From NCBI GenBank assembly GCA_026991225.1, contig JALXCB010000086.1, positions 1 to 60,830 of the forward strand: a DNA stretch of 60,830 nt. The letters are read 5' to 3'. A program made the translations under genes and the position numbers. Shown in pieces: positions 43,639-52,825 of this stretch. The notes beneath the pieces are model-generated. The model was not told where the DNA came from, did not search any database, and saw only the letters and a list, made by a program, of their open reading frames with translations. Source of the DNA: Anaerolineae bacterium. GTDB taxonomy: Bacteria; Chloroflexota; Anaerolineae; J102. The stretch's first letter is position 1. Every line of letters starts with the position of its first letter.

Positions 43639-45306
43639 CTACTCCTTAATCGCGATGAATCTTCCCCACATGGACGCGGTTTCCATACCTTTGGGCAGGT
43701 AGACGGCAATGTAGTAGCGGCCGCTGGGAGTGTGGGTGATGTCTTTGCCCAGGTTTTCGGCATGGACGATGCCCTTGGGGAAGAGGTTCAGGTGGGTGTC
43801 CTGGTAGTATTTGTCCAGGGGGAACATTTCATCCCAATCCTTGCCGAATTTGGCCTTGAGTTTGGCGTTGGCTTCTTCGAAGGTCTTGGGATGCCAGATG
43901 CGCTGAATGGTGTTCATGGGATGATCCTGGCTCACCGCATCGATGCCCAGCCATTTAATCTTCTTCTCGATGGCCCAGTCGGAGAAGTCGGGCGAGGGGC
44001 CGGGATGGCGCACCATGTAGCGGAATTCGTCGGAGTCGGGGCTGTTCCAACCGTATTTGTGGAACCCGGTCTTGATGAGCAGGATGTCCCCTTCTCGCAC
44101 CTCGACCACGCTCTCGATCATCTCGGGCGTGTACACGTCCAGGTCGGAGACCAGGTGGGAGATGTCCGCGATGGCGCCCGGACCCATCCAGTGTTCCAGG
44201 GGAACCTGCCCGATAGTGCGGCCCCGGGACCAGAAGTGGATCTCGCCGTCCATATGGGTGGCCAGGTGGAAGCTGGCAGTGCAGATGGACGTGTTGCGGC
44301 CTTTGCCGAAAGCCTGGCCGCCCACGCGCTTGACGTATTTCACCACCAGGGGCTCGTAGTTGGCCCATTGGGGCGTCTGCACGCTGAAGGGCAGGGTGAA
44401 GTCCAATACCTGGGCTTCCTCCATCATCTGGAAGAATGCCTCTTCATCCATGCCCTCGGGCGGGCGGAAGGCCACGGGCCGCATCCAGGAGCTTTCCACT
44501 TCCATGAAGGGCAGGGGGAACATCATGAACCAAGCCCGCTTGCCCAGCAGTTCATCGATCTGGCCCACGATGCTTTCGGCGAAGAGGATGTGGCGTTTGG
44601 GCAGTTCGATGTGCAGCAGGCGGTAGTACTCCTCGGGCGGGAACATTTCATCCCAGGTCTTGCCGTGCTCGGCCTTGAGCTTGGCCTCGGCCTTGGCGAA
44701 TTCGGTGGGATGCATGGTGCGGATGAGGGTGTTCATGGGGTGCTCGGCCAGGCCGCAGTCCACGCCGATAATCTTGAGTTCTTTTTCGATGGCCCATTTG
44801 TAGAAGGAAAGGGAAGGGCCGGGATGCCGCACCAGGAAGCCGAATTCCTTATTCTCGACGCCGCCCTGCGCGTTGGGATTGGGGATGTCGGGCCGGTCCC
44901 AGGAGTAGCGATGGTAGCCGGTGTTGATGATGAGAATGTCCCCTTTGCGCACGTCCGCCACGCTCTCGATCATCTCGGGCGTATAGACGCTGTAATCGGA
45001 GACGAGATGGGAGATGTCGGCCACGACGCCGCGGCCCATGAGGTCTTTGAGGGGGATGTCGGCCAGGGCGCGGCCACCGGAGTGATAGGCCCGTTCACCC
45101 ACCAGGTGGGTGCCGGTGGTGTTGCTCCACTTGATGAACTGGCCGTTGGCGCCGGGGCCGCCATGATGCGCGCCCGTCACCCGCTTGAAGAAGGTAATCT
45201 CCAGGGGCTTGTCGCCGGGCCAGGGCGGGGTGAATATGCTCAAATCCTGCGCCAGGTCGTAGACTTTGGCGCTGGCAATTGTTGAAATCAAAGCCTCTCG
45301 GTCCAT
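43639..45306 (-). CDS. tandem cyclase-family (kynurenine-formamidase-like) hydrolase
   Basis: 555 residues made of two homologous halves (about 1-275 and 290-555) of the cyclase family, metal-dependent amide or ester hydrolases with motif HxGTHxDxPxH. The C-terminal half keeps the ligands (HLATHMDGEIH, 347-357). The N-terminal half has lost most of them (TTGTHLVGERAYH, with Thr and Val replacing His and Asp). The repeats VYTPEMIESV, KGDILIINTGYHRY/EGDILLIKTGFHKYGW and HPMNT occur in both halves. AAGGAG 7 nt upstream supports the start. It lies between DUF1116 and hydroxylase genes, so it probably opens a ring or hydrolyses an amide made or used by its neighbours. Confidence 0.85.
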   Translation of the reverse strand: MDREALISTIASAKVYDLAQDLSIFTPPWPGDKPLEITFFKRVTGAHHGGPGANGQFIKWSNTTGTHLVGERAYHSGGRALADIPLKDLMGRGVVADISHLVSDYSVYTPEMIESVADVRKGDILIINTGYHRYSWDRPDIPNPNAQGGVENKEFGFLVRHPGPSLSFYKWAIEKELKIIGVDCGLAEHPMNTLIRTMHPTEFAKAEAKLKAEHGKTWDEMFPPEEYYRLLHIELPKRHILFAESIVGQIDELLGKRAWFMMFPLPFMEVESSWMRPVAFRPPEGMDEEAFFQMMEEAQVLDFTLPFSVQTPQWANYEPLVVKYVKRVGGQAFGKGRNTSICTASFHLATHMDGEIHFWSRGRTIGQVPLEHWMGPGAIADISHLVSDLDVYTPEMIESVVEVREGDILLIKTGFHKYGWNSPDSDEFRYMVRHPGPSPDFSDWAIEKKIKWLGIDAVSQDHPMNTIQRIWHPKTFEEANAKLKAKFGKDWDEMFPLDKYYQDTHLNLFPKGIVHAENLGKDITHTPSGRYYIAVYLPKGMETASMWGRFIAIKE

Positions 45307-45324
45307 GAGGATGCTCCTTATATT

Positions 45325-45415
45325 TCAAAATGCGTCAAACGTCATGCGTCAAACGTCATGTTTTGCATCCTCACCATGACGTTTGACGTTTTACGTTTGA
45401 CAGAATCGAAAAAGC
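45325..45415. repeat. inverted GTCAAACG repeat
   Basis: GCGTCAAACGTCATGCGTCA is followed by inverted CATGACGTTTGACGTTTTAC and a further GTTTGACAG. It is of the same type as 36425-36490 and lies in the gap between DUF1116 and the cyclase gene. Confidence 0.6.
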
Positions 45416-45443
45416 GAAGTGATGAAGAGAGGTCAATCAGCCT

Positions 45444-46685
45444 CTAAAACCCATATTTCTCCGCAAACGCGATCAACGCCTCTTCGAAGATGCTCATAGG
45501 CGGTCGCACCAGGCCCGCGCCGATCTGGCCCACGCCGGGGTCTTTGTGCGCGATGCCGGTGTTGATGCGGGGGGTGATGCCCTTTTCCACCACCTTGCGA
45601 ATATCGATGCCAGTGGGGGTGCCGCGGAAGCCCAGGAAGGGGATGTTGAAGTATTTGTGCTCGGCCTCGGTGATCTCGTACATTTCCATGGTGGTGTTGA
45701 TGGCGTCCTGAGGCGTGCCGCTGACGAAGGTGACGATGGCCGGGGCCGCGGCCATGGCGAACCCGCCGATGCCCGCGGTTTCGGTAATGGTGCTGTCGCC
45801 GATGTCACCGCTGCCATCCTCCGCGGTGAAACCGGGGAAGTAGAGGCCTTTGGGTTTGCCCACAGGCCCGGTGAACCAGCGATCGCCCAGGCCGCTGACG
45901 CGGATGCCAAAGTCGGTGCCGTTGCGAGCCATGACCGTGACGATGGTGCTGCCTTCCACGCCGTGCGCGGCGTCGGCCATGGCCTTGCACGCGGCCATGA
46001 CGGGATTGAGCACGGCCAGGGCGTTGTCGCCGATGGCTTTGAGGATGTCGGAAGCCACCTGCTGGTTGGGCGCAGCCTTGGCGATGCCGGGCGCCAGGGC
46101 CTTGAGGAAGAGGATGGAGCCCGCTTTGTTGCGGTTGTGGCCCTCATCGCCCATGTGCAGAGCCTCGGCCAGCAGGGCCTTGATGTCCACACCGCCCACC
46201 ATGTCAATGGCCTCCTTCAGTACGGGCGCCATGACCTCATGCATCCACTTCAGCCGATCCATGACCTCCTGGTCGTACGCGCCGTAGCGGAGCACCTTGC
46301 CGTAGCCTTCGTTCATGTTGCTGAAGGCCAGGTTGCCGTGGGTTTTGTTTTCGATGATATAGACTTCCATATTGGGCGTGGTCAGCCCGGCCATGGGCCC
46401 CACCGACTGATGCTCGTGGCAGGGCTCCAGCTGAATCTCGCCCGACTTAACCAGCTTCTCCGCTTCCTCCATGTTCTTGGCCCGACCTTCGAAGATGAGC
46501 GCGCCTGTGATCGCACCCTTCATGGGCCCGGATGCGCGGTCCCAATCGATGGGCGGGCCCGCGTGGAGGAGCAGATTTTCGTGCATGCCGGGGATGACGT
46601 CGATGGCCTTGCCCATGCCCACCAGCACGGGCCGGGCCTCCATCATGCGACCGACGGCTTCGGCATTGGCTTTGTTGATGTCCAT
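45444..46685 (-). CDS. DUF1116 (YlbE/AllG-like) protein
   Basis: 413 residues. LLHAGPPIDWDRASGPMKGA, HEHQSVGPMAG, ARNGTDFGIRVSGLGDRWFT, GDSTITETAGIGG, and the near-C-terminal GITPRINTGIAHKDPGVGQI are highly conserved in DUF1116. E. coli YlbE (AllG) of this family takes part in oxamate carbamoyltransferase of allantoin catabolism. Its usual partners FdrA (AllF) and AllH are absent here. GGAGGCG before the ATG supports the start. The neighbours (ABC importer, cyclase, molybdenum hydroxylase) suggest degradation of an N-heterocycle or amide. Confidence 0.88.
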   Translation of the reverse strand: MDINKANAEAVGRMMEARPVLVGMGKAIDVIPGMHENLLLHAGPPIDWDRASGPMKGAITGALIFEGRAKNMEEAEKLVKSGEIQLEPCHEHQSVGPMAGLTTPNMEVYIIENKTHGNLAFSNMNEGYGKVLRYGAYDQEVMDRLKWMHEVMAPVLKEAIDMVGGVDIKALLAEALHMGDEGHNRNKAGSILFLKALAPGIAKAAPNQQVASDILKAIGDNALAVLNPVMAACKAMADAAHGVEGSTIVTVMARNGTDFGIRVSGLGDRWFTGPVGKPKGLYFPGFTAEDGSGDIGDSTITETAGIGGFAMAAAPAIVTFVSGTPQDAINTTMEMYEITEAEHKYFNIPFLGFRGTPTGIDIRKVVEKGITPRINTGIAHKDPGVGQIGAGLVRPPMSIFEEALIAFAEKYGF

Positions 46686-46689
46686 GATA

Positions 46690-46915
46690 CGCCTCCGATT
46701 AGAGTAGAGTAAGGTGAGAGGGTGGTTGATAGAAATGAGGATTGGCGAGGGGAGAGTGTTCAGTGTTCAGTCACCATGAGCGATAGCTCACCCCATGACG
46801 ACGAAAATGGGGACGCTGATTTGCGCAGATGCAACGCAGATTCCCGCAGATGATTTTTTATTTTGATTTTATCTGCGTGAATCTGCCTCTATCAGCGTTC
46901 ATCTGCGTTCTCTAT
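46690..46915. repeat. intergenic repeat
   Basis: CAGTGTTCAGTGTTCAGT direct repeats near 46757-46776, then GCAGATGCAACGCAGATTCC and inverted ATCTGCGTGAATCTGCC and GTTCATCTGCGTTC arms (46810-46910). No gene. Confidence 0.55.
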
Positions 46916-48004
46916 TTACGGAACAATCTTGGGCAGGCAATAGACCGCGTCTTTGTAGAAGGAGATGTGCAGCTCGGAGCCTTCGGGGTAGATGCTGGCC
47001 CGAATGACGTCGGACTCGGTGGCAACCAGGAGTTGGCCCGACACCTCCAGGTCGTATTCGATGAGGGAGCCCAGGTAGGTGGAGCGCCGCACAATGGCGG
47101 GGAAGCCGTCATCCGAGCGGCCGTCCAGGATGATGGCCTCGGGCCGCACCACCAGGCGCACATGATCGCCCGGCTTGCGCGAATCGGGCGGCTGCGGGAT
47201 GTCCATGATCCCGCCCAGGGCCTTGACCACCAGCCGGTCGCCCTCCACGCCCGCGACTTCGCCATCCACGAAATTGGCCCGACCGATGAAATTGGCCACA
47301 AATTCGTTCGCGGGCTGACGATACACCTCCCAGGGCGCGCCCACCTGCTCGATACGGCCCTGGTTCATGACCACGATACGGTCGGAAAGGGCCATGGCCT
47401 CCACCTGGTCGTGGGTCACATAGACGCTGGTGATGCCCAATTGCGACTGGATGCGGCGCAGCTCCACCCGCATCTGCTCCCGCAGCTTCGCATCCAGGTT
47501 GGAGAGGGGCTCGTCCAGCAACAGCACTTTGGGTTCCATGACCAACGCCCGGGCCAGGGCCACTCGCTGCTGCTGTCCGCCCGAAAGCTGATTGGGCGCG
47601 CGGTTCTCCAATCCCACCAGATCGGTGAGCTCCAGCACCTGCGCCACCTTGCGCCTGATCTCATCCTTGGGCAATTTCTTGATTTTCAGGCCGTAGGCGA
47701 TGTTCTCGAACACGCTGAGGTGGGGAAAGATGGCGTAGGATTGGAAGACCATGGACATTTCCCGCTTGTCGGGGGAGAGGGAGGCGATGTCCCGGCCATC
47801 CAGCACGATGCGGCCGCTGGTGGGGAATTCGAAGCCCGCGATGAGGCGCAGGGTCGTGGTTTTGCCGCAGCCGCTAGGCCCGAGCAGGGTGATGAATTCG
47901 CCCCGTTCGATATCCAGGTTGACATGGTCCACGGCGAGGACTTCGCCGCTACCGCCGCGGGCAGGGAATTTCTTGACGAGGTTTTGGAGGGAAAGGTAGG
48001 GCAT
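46916..48004 (-). CDS. ABC transporter ATP-binding protein (PotA/FbpC type)
   Basis: 362 residues. Walker A GPSGCGKTTTLRLIAG, Q-loop region FQSYAIFPHL, signature LSGGQQQRVALARAL, Walker B VLLLDEPLSNLDAKL, H-loop VTHDQVEA. The C-terminal ~110 residues are a TOBE-type regulatory domain. The start was placed at MPYLSLQN (48004) because the upstream in-frame region is repeat sequence. It energises the permease encoded 285 nt upstream; the substrate is not readable from sequence. Confidence 0.93.
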   Translation of the reverse strand: MPYLSLQNLVKKFPARGGSGEVLAVDHVNLDIERGEFITLLGPSGCGKTTTLRLIAGFEFPTSGRIVLDGRDIASLSPDKREMSMVFQSYAIFPHLSVFENIAYGLKIKKLPKDEIRRKVAQVLELTDLVGLENRAPNQLSGGQQQRVALARALVMEPKVLLLDEPLSNLDAKLREQMRVELRRIQSQLGITSVYVTHDQVEAMALSDRIVVMNQGRIEQVGAPWEVYRQPANEFVANFIGRANFVDGEVAGVEGDRLVVKALGGIMDIPQPPDSRKPGDHVRLVVRPEAIILDGRSDDGFPAIVRRSTYLGSLIEYDLEVSGQLLVATESDVIRASIYPEGSELHISFYKDAVYCLPKIVP

Positions 48005-48009
48005 GGTGA

Positions 48010-48288
48010 GGATTTGAATTTGACGAATGTGTCTGGAACTGTGGGTTAGGAGTAGGAGTAGGATTTGGATTGGGATTGGGATTTGGATTGGGATTGGGAA
48101 CAGTCGCCATGAATGATGGCTCACCCCATAACAACAAAAATGGAACGCAGTTTGCAGGTTTGCAAGTAGCAGGTGGCAGGTGGCAGGTGAAGGGAACGCA
48201 GATTTCCACTGATTACTGATCACTGATTACTCTATTTTCGGAGCGGCGTCATCTTTCTCATTAATCCTGATCCTAATCCTGATCCTTT
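48010..48288. repeat. GGATTA-type and CACTGATTA-type repeat block
   Basis: A degenerate run of GGATTTGGATTGGGATTGGG (48043-48100) is followed by GTAGCAGGTGGCAGGTGGCA direct repeats (48165-48190), CACTGATTACTGATCACTG (48210-48230) and CCTGATCCTAATCCTGATCC (48257-48285). No gene. Confidence 0.55.
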
Positions 48289-50550
48289 TTATCCTCCCCC
48301 CATGGTGATGTCCACATAATCGGTCTTGTAGGCCCGGCCCATGAGGAAGTAGAAGAGGCCGATGGCCGCGAGGACGATGAAGATGACGATCATGGAGTAG
48401 GCCGTGGCGATGTTCAGGCCGCCCTGCTCCACCTCGCTGAGGATAAGCACCGTGAGGATCTTCCACTTGGGCGTGGTCAGGAAGATGATGGCGCTGAGGG
48501 AGGTCATGTGGCGGGCGAAGGCGAAGATGAGCCCGGCCAGGAACGCGGGGGCGATCAGGGGCAGGGTGATGCGGCGGAAGGTGACCTGTGCGTCCGCGCC
48601 CAGTGAGGTGGAGGCTTCTTCGATGGCGGGATCGATTTGCTGCAAGGAGGCCACGCCCGCGCGCAGGGACGCGGGCAGGCTGCGCACGGTGTAGGCGGCG
48701 ATGATGATGTAGGATGTGCCCACCAGGGCCAGGGGTTTGCCCGTGAAGATGAGCATGGTCGCCAGCAACAACAGCACGGTGGTGAAGCTCACCCGCCAGA
48801 AGCCGGGCCGCAACTGGCTCATCACATAGCCGCCGATGGCCAACAGCAGAAAGCCGTGCGCGGGCATGGGAACCTGCGTGAATACGTCTACCCATTCGGC
48901 CAGGCTGGTGATGACCTTGGCCCAATTGCCTCCCAAGTCCCGCCCGAACTCTGCGATCCATTGAGTGGGATAGGGCCCCAGAATGAACAGGGATAATCCC
49001 ACAATGGGAACCAGCATGAGCAGGGTGAGCGTGCGGTGATGTTTGGGCTGTGCGCCCCGCCAGGCCATGAACAACAGCAGGATGGCCGGGCCCAGGGCGA
49101 TGATTGCCAGCCACCAATCGCCCCACGCAGCAAACACCCAGGCCAGGGCGAGTCCCGCGCCCAGCCCTATCAGCGCAACTAACGCCTTCTGCATCCTGCC
49201 CGCTTCCATGGCATTGAACAGATAGAGTAAAAAGGCCAGGAAGACCAGGAGTATCGCGGGCCAGGGCGCGTCGATGAACGCGATGATGAAGCCGATGCCC
49301 AGGATGGTGCCGGGCACGGCAGCACCGAGGTTGGAAACGAAATCCAACGCCTCCCGGCCCGAGAAGCGCTTGCGCACCACCAAAAAGGCGATGATCATGC
49401 CCAGCACGCCGGCGATGGGTGTGGCCACCGCGGAGAGGAAGGTGGTATCCAGGATGGCTTCGATGCCGCGCTGGAAGGCCAGGCGATAATTTTGCAGGGT
49501 AAAGGTGAAATCGATGCCCCACAGCCGGGTGAAGGAGCCGATGGCGATGGACGCGTACAGCGCGATGACCAGCAGCAAGGTCAGGCTGGTGATGATGATG
49601 AAGGGCCAGCGGATGTACCATTCATCCACAGTGAGCTGACCGCCTGTGGGCTTGCCCGTCACCGAAATGTAGGAGCGTTTGTTCACCCAATAGCGCTGGA
49701 CGATGAAGACAGTGAGGGTGGGAATGAGCAGCACCAGGGAGAGGGCCGCGGCTTTCTGCTGGTTGTATTCGCCATTCACCGCCAGGAAGATCTCGGTGGA
49801 AAGCACGTTGCGCTGGCCCGTGAGCAGCAGGGGGTTCCCCAGGTCGGCCAGGGATTCGACGAAAAGGAGCAGGAAGGCGCTGGCGAAGCCAGGAACCAGC
49901 AGGGGCAGGGTCACGGTGCGCAGGATGTGGAGTTTGCTCGCGCCCAGGCTCTGTGCGGCCTCCTCCATGGCCGGGTCCAATCGTTCCAGCATGGCCCGGA
50001 TGATGAGATAGGCCACGGGGAAGAAGGTGATGATCTGGACGAAGACCAGGCCATCCAGTCCGTAGATATCATTCACGCCATGGGTGAAGTCAATACCCAG
50101 CCACTTGTGGGTGATGAGCCCCGACCGCCCGAACAGGAGGATCACAGCGATGGCGATGGCAAAGGGCGGGGAGATGGTGGGGACCAGAGAAAGGGCGTGG
50201 GAGATGCGCTGGAAGGGAAAATCACAGCGCACGAAGGTGAAGGCGATGATAAAGCCCAGTAACGTGCCTCCTGTGGCCGTGGCCAGGCCCATGATCATCG
50301 TATCCCGCAGGGTGGTCCAGCTATGACGGGCAAAGTAGGGGTCCACATAACGAGCGAAGTATTCCAACGAAAACGCGCCCGTTTGGAAATCGAAAAAGCC
50401 CTGCCACACGACGCGCAGCAAAGGCCAAACCACGAAGAAAAATACAAACGCGCTGCTGGTGAGCAGCCCCGCCATGAGGACGGGGTCGCGGGCGATGAGC
50501 TGGAACTCACGCAAACGGCGCACCAGCGCGCGGTCTTGACGAGTCTTCAT
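48289..50550 (-). CDS. fused ABC transporter permease (two MetI-like domains)
   Basis: 753 residues with about 16 hydrophobic segments. Two binding-protein-dependent transport domains: the EAA loop of the first is EEAAQSLGASKLHILRTVTL and of the second EEASTSLGADAQVTFRRITL. This fused arrangement is typical of FbpB-like permeases of iron or small organic-anion importers. The stretch between the domains includes several extra hydrophobic helices (about 430-540). It lies between the ATPase and binding-protein genes. Confidence 0.9.
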   Translation of the reverse strand: MKTRQDRALVRRLREFQLIARDPVLMAGLLTSSAFVFFFVVWPLLRVVWQGFFDFQTGAFSLEYFARYVDPYFARHSWTTLRDTMIMGLATATGGTLLGFIIAFTFVRCDFPFQRISHALSLVPTISPPFAIAIAVILLFGRSGLITHKWLGIDFTHGVNDIYGLDGLVFVQIITFFPVAYLIIRAMLERLDPAMEEAAQSLGASKLHILRTVTLPLLVPGFASAFLLLFVESLADLGNPLLLTGQRNVLSTEIFLAVNGEYNQQKAAALSLVLLIPTLTVFIVQRYWVNKRSYISVTGKPTGGQLTVDEWYIRWPFIIITSLTLLLVIALYASIAIGSFTRLWGIDFTFTLQNYRLAFQRGIEAILDTTFLSAVATPIAGVLGMIIAFLVVRKRFSGREALDFVSNLGAAVPGTILGIGFIIAFIDAPWPAILLVFLAFLLYLFNAMEAGRMQKALVALIGLGAGLALAWVFAAWGDWWLAIIALGPAILLLFMAWRGAQPKHHRTLTLLMLVPIVGLSLFILGPYPTQWIAEFGRDLGGNWAKVITSLAEWVDVFTQVPMPAHGFLLLAIGGYVMSQLRPGFWRVSFTTVLLLLATMLIFTGKPLALVGTSYIIIAAYTVRSLPASLRAGVASLQQIDPAIEEASTSLGADAQVTFRRITLPLIAPAFLAGLIFAFARHMTSLSAIIFLTTPKWKILTVLILSEVEQGGLNIATAYSMIVIFIVLAAIGLFYFLMGRAYKTDYVDITMGGG

Positions 50551-50625
50551 AGGCGTTTGAGGAGGTGCGGCGCACTTGAAAACAGGCTTAAGCCCGTTTT
50601 GGAAGTGCGCCGCACCGGGAGCGAC

Positions 50626-51678
50626 TTACTTCTTCAGGTTCTCGGCGCCGGCGATCTCATTGGTGAAGCGATCGACGAATTCTTTCTTGTGTTTACCACA
50701 CCATTCGAAATCATAGTCGATGAGCTTGACCTTGAGCAGTTCCGGTTTGGAGGGCTTGGCGCCTTCCACGGTGGGCGCTTGATACGCGCCGTATTTAGGG
50801 CCCAGTTCCTGGGTCTCGGGCTGCAGCGCCCAGTCATACCACAGCTTGGCGTTCTCCAGGTTCTTGGCGCCCTTGATGATGCCCATGCCGCCGATCTCAT
50901 AACCGGTGCCCTCTTCGGGGAAGGAGAGGATCAGGGGCATGCCATCCTCGATCTGTTTGACGATATCGTGGGAGAAGACCACGCCCACCGCGGCCTCGCC
51001 CGCGCCCACAAAGCGGGCCGGCGCGGAGCCGCTCTTGGTGAATTGATTCACCTGGGCTGCATACTTCTTCAGATACTCCCAACCTGCATCCTCGCCCTTG
51101 ATCTGCAGGATGGTGCAGAGGGCCGTGTAGGAGGTGCCGGAGCTGGAGGGGTGCGCCACCATGAGCTGGCCTTTGAGCCGCGGGTCCAGCAGATCATCCC
51201 ACGACCTGGGAACCCAGCCGCCGTTTTCCTCCGACCAGTTCTTGTTGGTGGCGAAGCCCAGGGAACCCACGTAGATGCCTACCCAGTACCTGTCCGGGTC
51301 TAGCATCAGCTTCTTATTGATGATCTTATCCTGCGATGGGGTCTCATACTTTTCCAACAAACCCTCCTGTTTGGCCGCGATGAAGCTGTCCACTGGGCCG
51401 CCCCACCAGATATCGAACTGGGGGTTGTCCTTCTCGTTGCGCAGACGGGTGAGACTTTCGCCGCTGGACATGCGCACGAAATTTACGGTGATGTTGGGGT
51501 ACTTCTTCTCGAACTCCGCTTTCATCCCTTCACACCATTCTACCTGAGGCGTGCAAAGCAGATTCAATTCCCCGCTTGCCTGTTTCTCCCCGCCACCGGG
51601 GGGCGCGCACGCGGCCAATACCAGCACCATCAGAGCCAGCAGGCCAGCTAAGATCCAGAACGTTCGTCGTCGAAACAT
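50626..51678 (-). CDS. extracellular solute-binding lipoprotein
   Basis: 350 residues. The start ATG at 51678 has AGGAGG 7-8 nt upstream. A lipoprotein signal (LLALMVLVLAACAPPGG) ends in the acylated Cys. The mature part has QFDIWWGGPVDSFIAAKQEG and PRSWDDLLDPRLKGQL, typical of FbpA-like family 1/6 binding proteins. It feeds the fused permease. Because the downstream genes are catabolic, an organic ligand is at least as likely as ferric iron. Confidence 0.9.
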   Translation of the reverse strand: MFRRRTFWILAGLLALMVLVLAACAPPGGGEKQASGELNLLCTPQVEWCEGMKAEFEKKYPNITVNFVRMSSGESLTRLRNEKDNPQFDIWWGGPVDSFIAAKQEGLLEKYETPSQDKIINKKLMLDPDRYWVGIYVGSLGFATNKNWSEENGGWVPRSWDDLLDPRLKGQLMVAHPSSSGTSYTALCTILQIKGEDAGWEYLKKYAAQVNQFTKSGSAPARFVGAGEAAVGVVFSHDIVKQIEDGMPLILSFPEEGTGYEIGGMGIIKGAKNLENAKLWYDWALQPETQELGPKYGAYQAPTVEGAKPSKPELLKVKLIDYDFEWCGKHKKEFVDRFTNEIAGAENLKK

Positions 51679-51766
51679 CGTGATTCCTCCTAATGTTGGG
51701 GAGCGGTGGATGGTTGGTAAAAATATGAGTCCCGAGACGTGACCGTCGCGGGATTTTCGATACCCC

Positions 51767-51795
51767 ATTATAATCGAATGCCAAAATGTAAGCAA
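51767..51795 (-). promoter_or_regulatory. probable promoter of the ABC/catabolic cluster
   Basis: On the minus strand TTGCTT (51790-51795), a 17-bp spacer and a perfect TATAAT (51767-51772) give a start near 51760 and a leader of about 80 nt before the binding-protein gene. Confidence 0.5.
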
Positions 51796-51819
51796 CCATC
51801 CTCCTGACGATTTTGAATG

Positions 51820-52572
51820 CTATCGCCCGACCAGCATCACCATCTCGATATGCGTATGAAAAAGCGCGAGGGGATGCGCGTCGATCGCGGCCCGGATGCG
51901 TTCGATCCCCGCCCGATAGGCGTCATCGGAGACCATTGCCAATTGGGATGTGCCGTTTTTGGCCAGAAAAGCGTCTCCAAAAACCTCCTCGCCCACGAAG
52001 GTGACGTCCGTCACGTGCACAACGCGTGAGCTGATCTGCCCAAAGCCCGCCTCCTGCATCCACGCCCGCGCCTGCGCCCACGACGGAAAGCGGGCCTCAT
52101 CCATCTCCCGCACGCCCGGGAAGTAGTCGTAAATGTACCAGGCATAGTCCGCCGCGTGAATATCCGCGCCCACAAGGGCCAGCGCCCCGCCCGGGGCCAG
52201 CATCCGTCGCGCGGCCCGGAAGAAGCGAGCGGGATCGGTGAGATGGTGAAGGACGTTGACCAGGAAGATGAGATCGAAACTGGCCGGGGCCAGGGGCGGG
52301 GCCTCGGCCACGGCCTGGATGAGGGGGACGCGCGGGAGACGTGCCCGGGCCTGGAACAGCATCCCCCGCGAGGGATCCAGGCCCGCCAGCCAACGCCCGG
52401 GCGCTTGCAACGATTCCAACCAGCGGCCCGTGCCGCAGCCAACCTCCAGGATGCGGCGGGCTCCATGTGAGTCGGCCAGGTCGCTCAGGGCCCGGGCCAC
52501 GCCGGGCATGGGGCTTTGGACGTAGCGGCGGTGATAGGCATCCGCCACGCGATCATAATCGAGAGGAGTCAT
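51820..52572 (-). CDS. class I SAM-dependent methyltransferase
   Basis: 250 residues. DYDRVADAYHRRYVQSP opens the domain, LEVGCGTGRWLESL is motif I, FDLIFLVNVLHHLTDP is motif IV, and GGALALVGADIHAADYAWY follows. The substrate is unknown. The ATG at 52572 is favoured: an in-frame ATG at 52629 overlaps a TATAAT-like sequence, so upstream initiation would precede the likely promoter. It stands alone, downstream of a repeat. Confidence 0.85.
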   Translation of the reverse strand: MTPLDYDRVADAYHRRYVQSPMPGVARALSDLADSHGARRILEVGCGTGRWLESLQAPGRWLAGLDPSRGMLFQARARLPRVPLIQAVAEAPPLAPASFDLIFLVNVLHHLTDPARFFRAARRMLAPGGALALVGADIHAADYAWYIYDYFPGVREMDEARFPSWAQARAWMQEAGFGQISSRVVHVTDVTFVGEEVFGDAFLAKNGTSQLAMVSDDAYRAGIERIRAAIDAHPLALFHTHIEMVMLVGR

Positions 52573-52657
52573 GAGCAATTGGCCAATCCATTGGGATGGT
52601 GTATGATTGTAGCCAACACGATTATACATCCTTATCGCCTTTTCTATGCTGCCGTAC

Positions 52658-52805
52658 GTAACTGCTAACGCACCCCGGTTAACAAACCACAAAGGGAAAG
52701 GGCGCAAAGGCGCTAAGAATACGAAGAAAAAATGTATAAATTCCCCTTTGCGCCTTCGTGTCTTCGTGTTCTTAGTGGTTTTCGAGTGACGACCTTAGTA
52801 GTTAC
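52658..52805. repeat. MITE-like repeat, family B, copy 2
   Basis: 148 bp, in the same orientation and nearly identical to 36491-36632: GTAACTGCTAACGCACCCCG at the left, ACGACCTTAGTAGTTAC at the right. The variable part is the interior arm (GGGCGCAAAGGCGCTAAGAA). Confidence 0.75.
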
Positions 52806-52825
52806 ATGCTGCCACAGGAGAGATC

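Noticed and set aside
50626-51678. Naming the ABC system as a ferric iron importer
   Set aside because: The fold and fused permease fit, but binding-protein specificity cannot be read by eye and the downstream genes are catabolic.
52569-52707. Longer N-terminus for the methyltransferase (starts at 52629 or 52707)
   Set aside because: These extensions cover a TATAAT-like box and the family B repeat and add no conserved residues.
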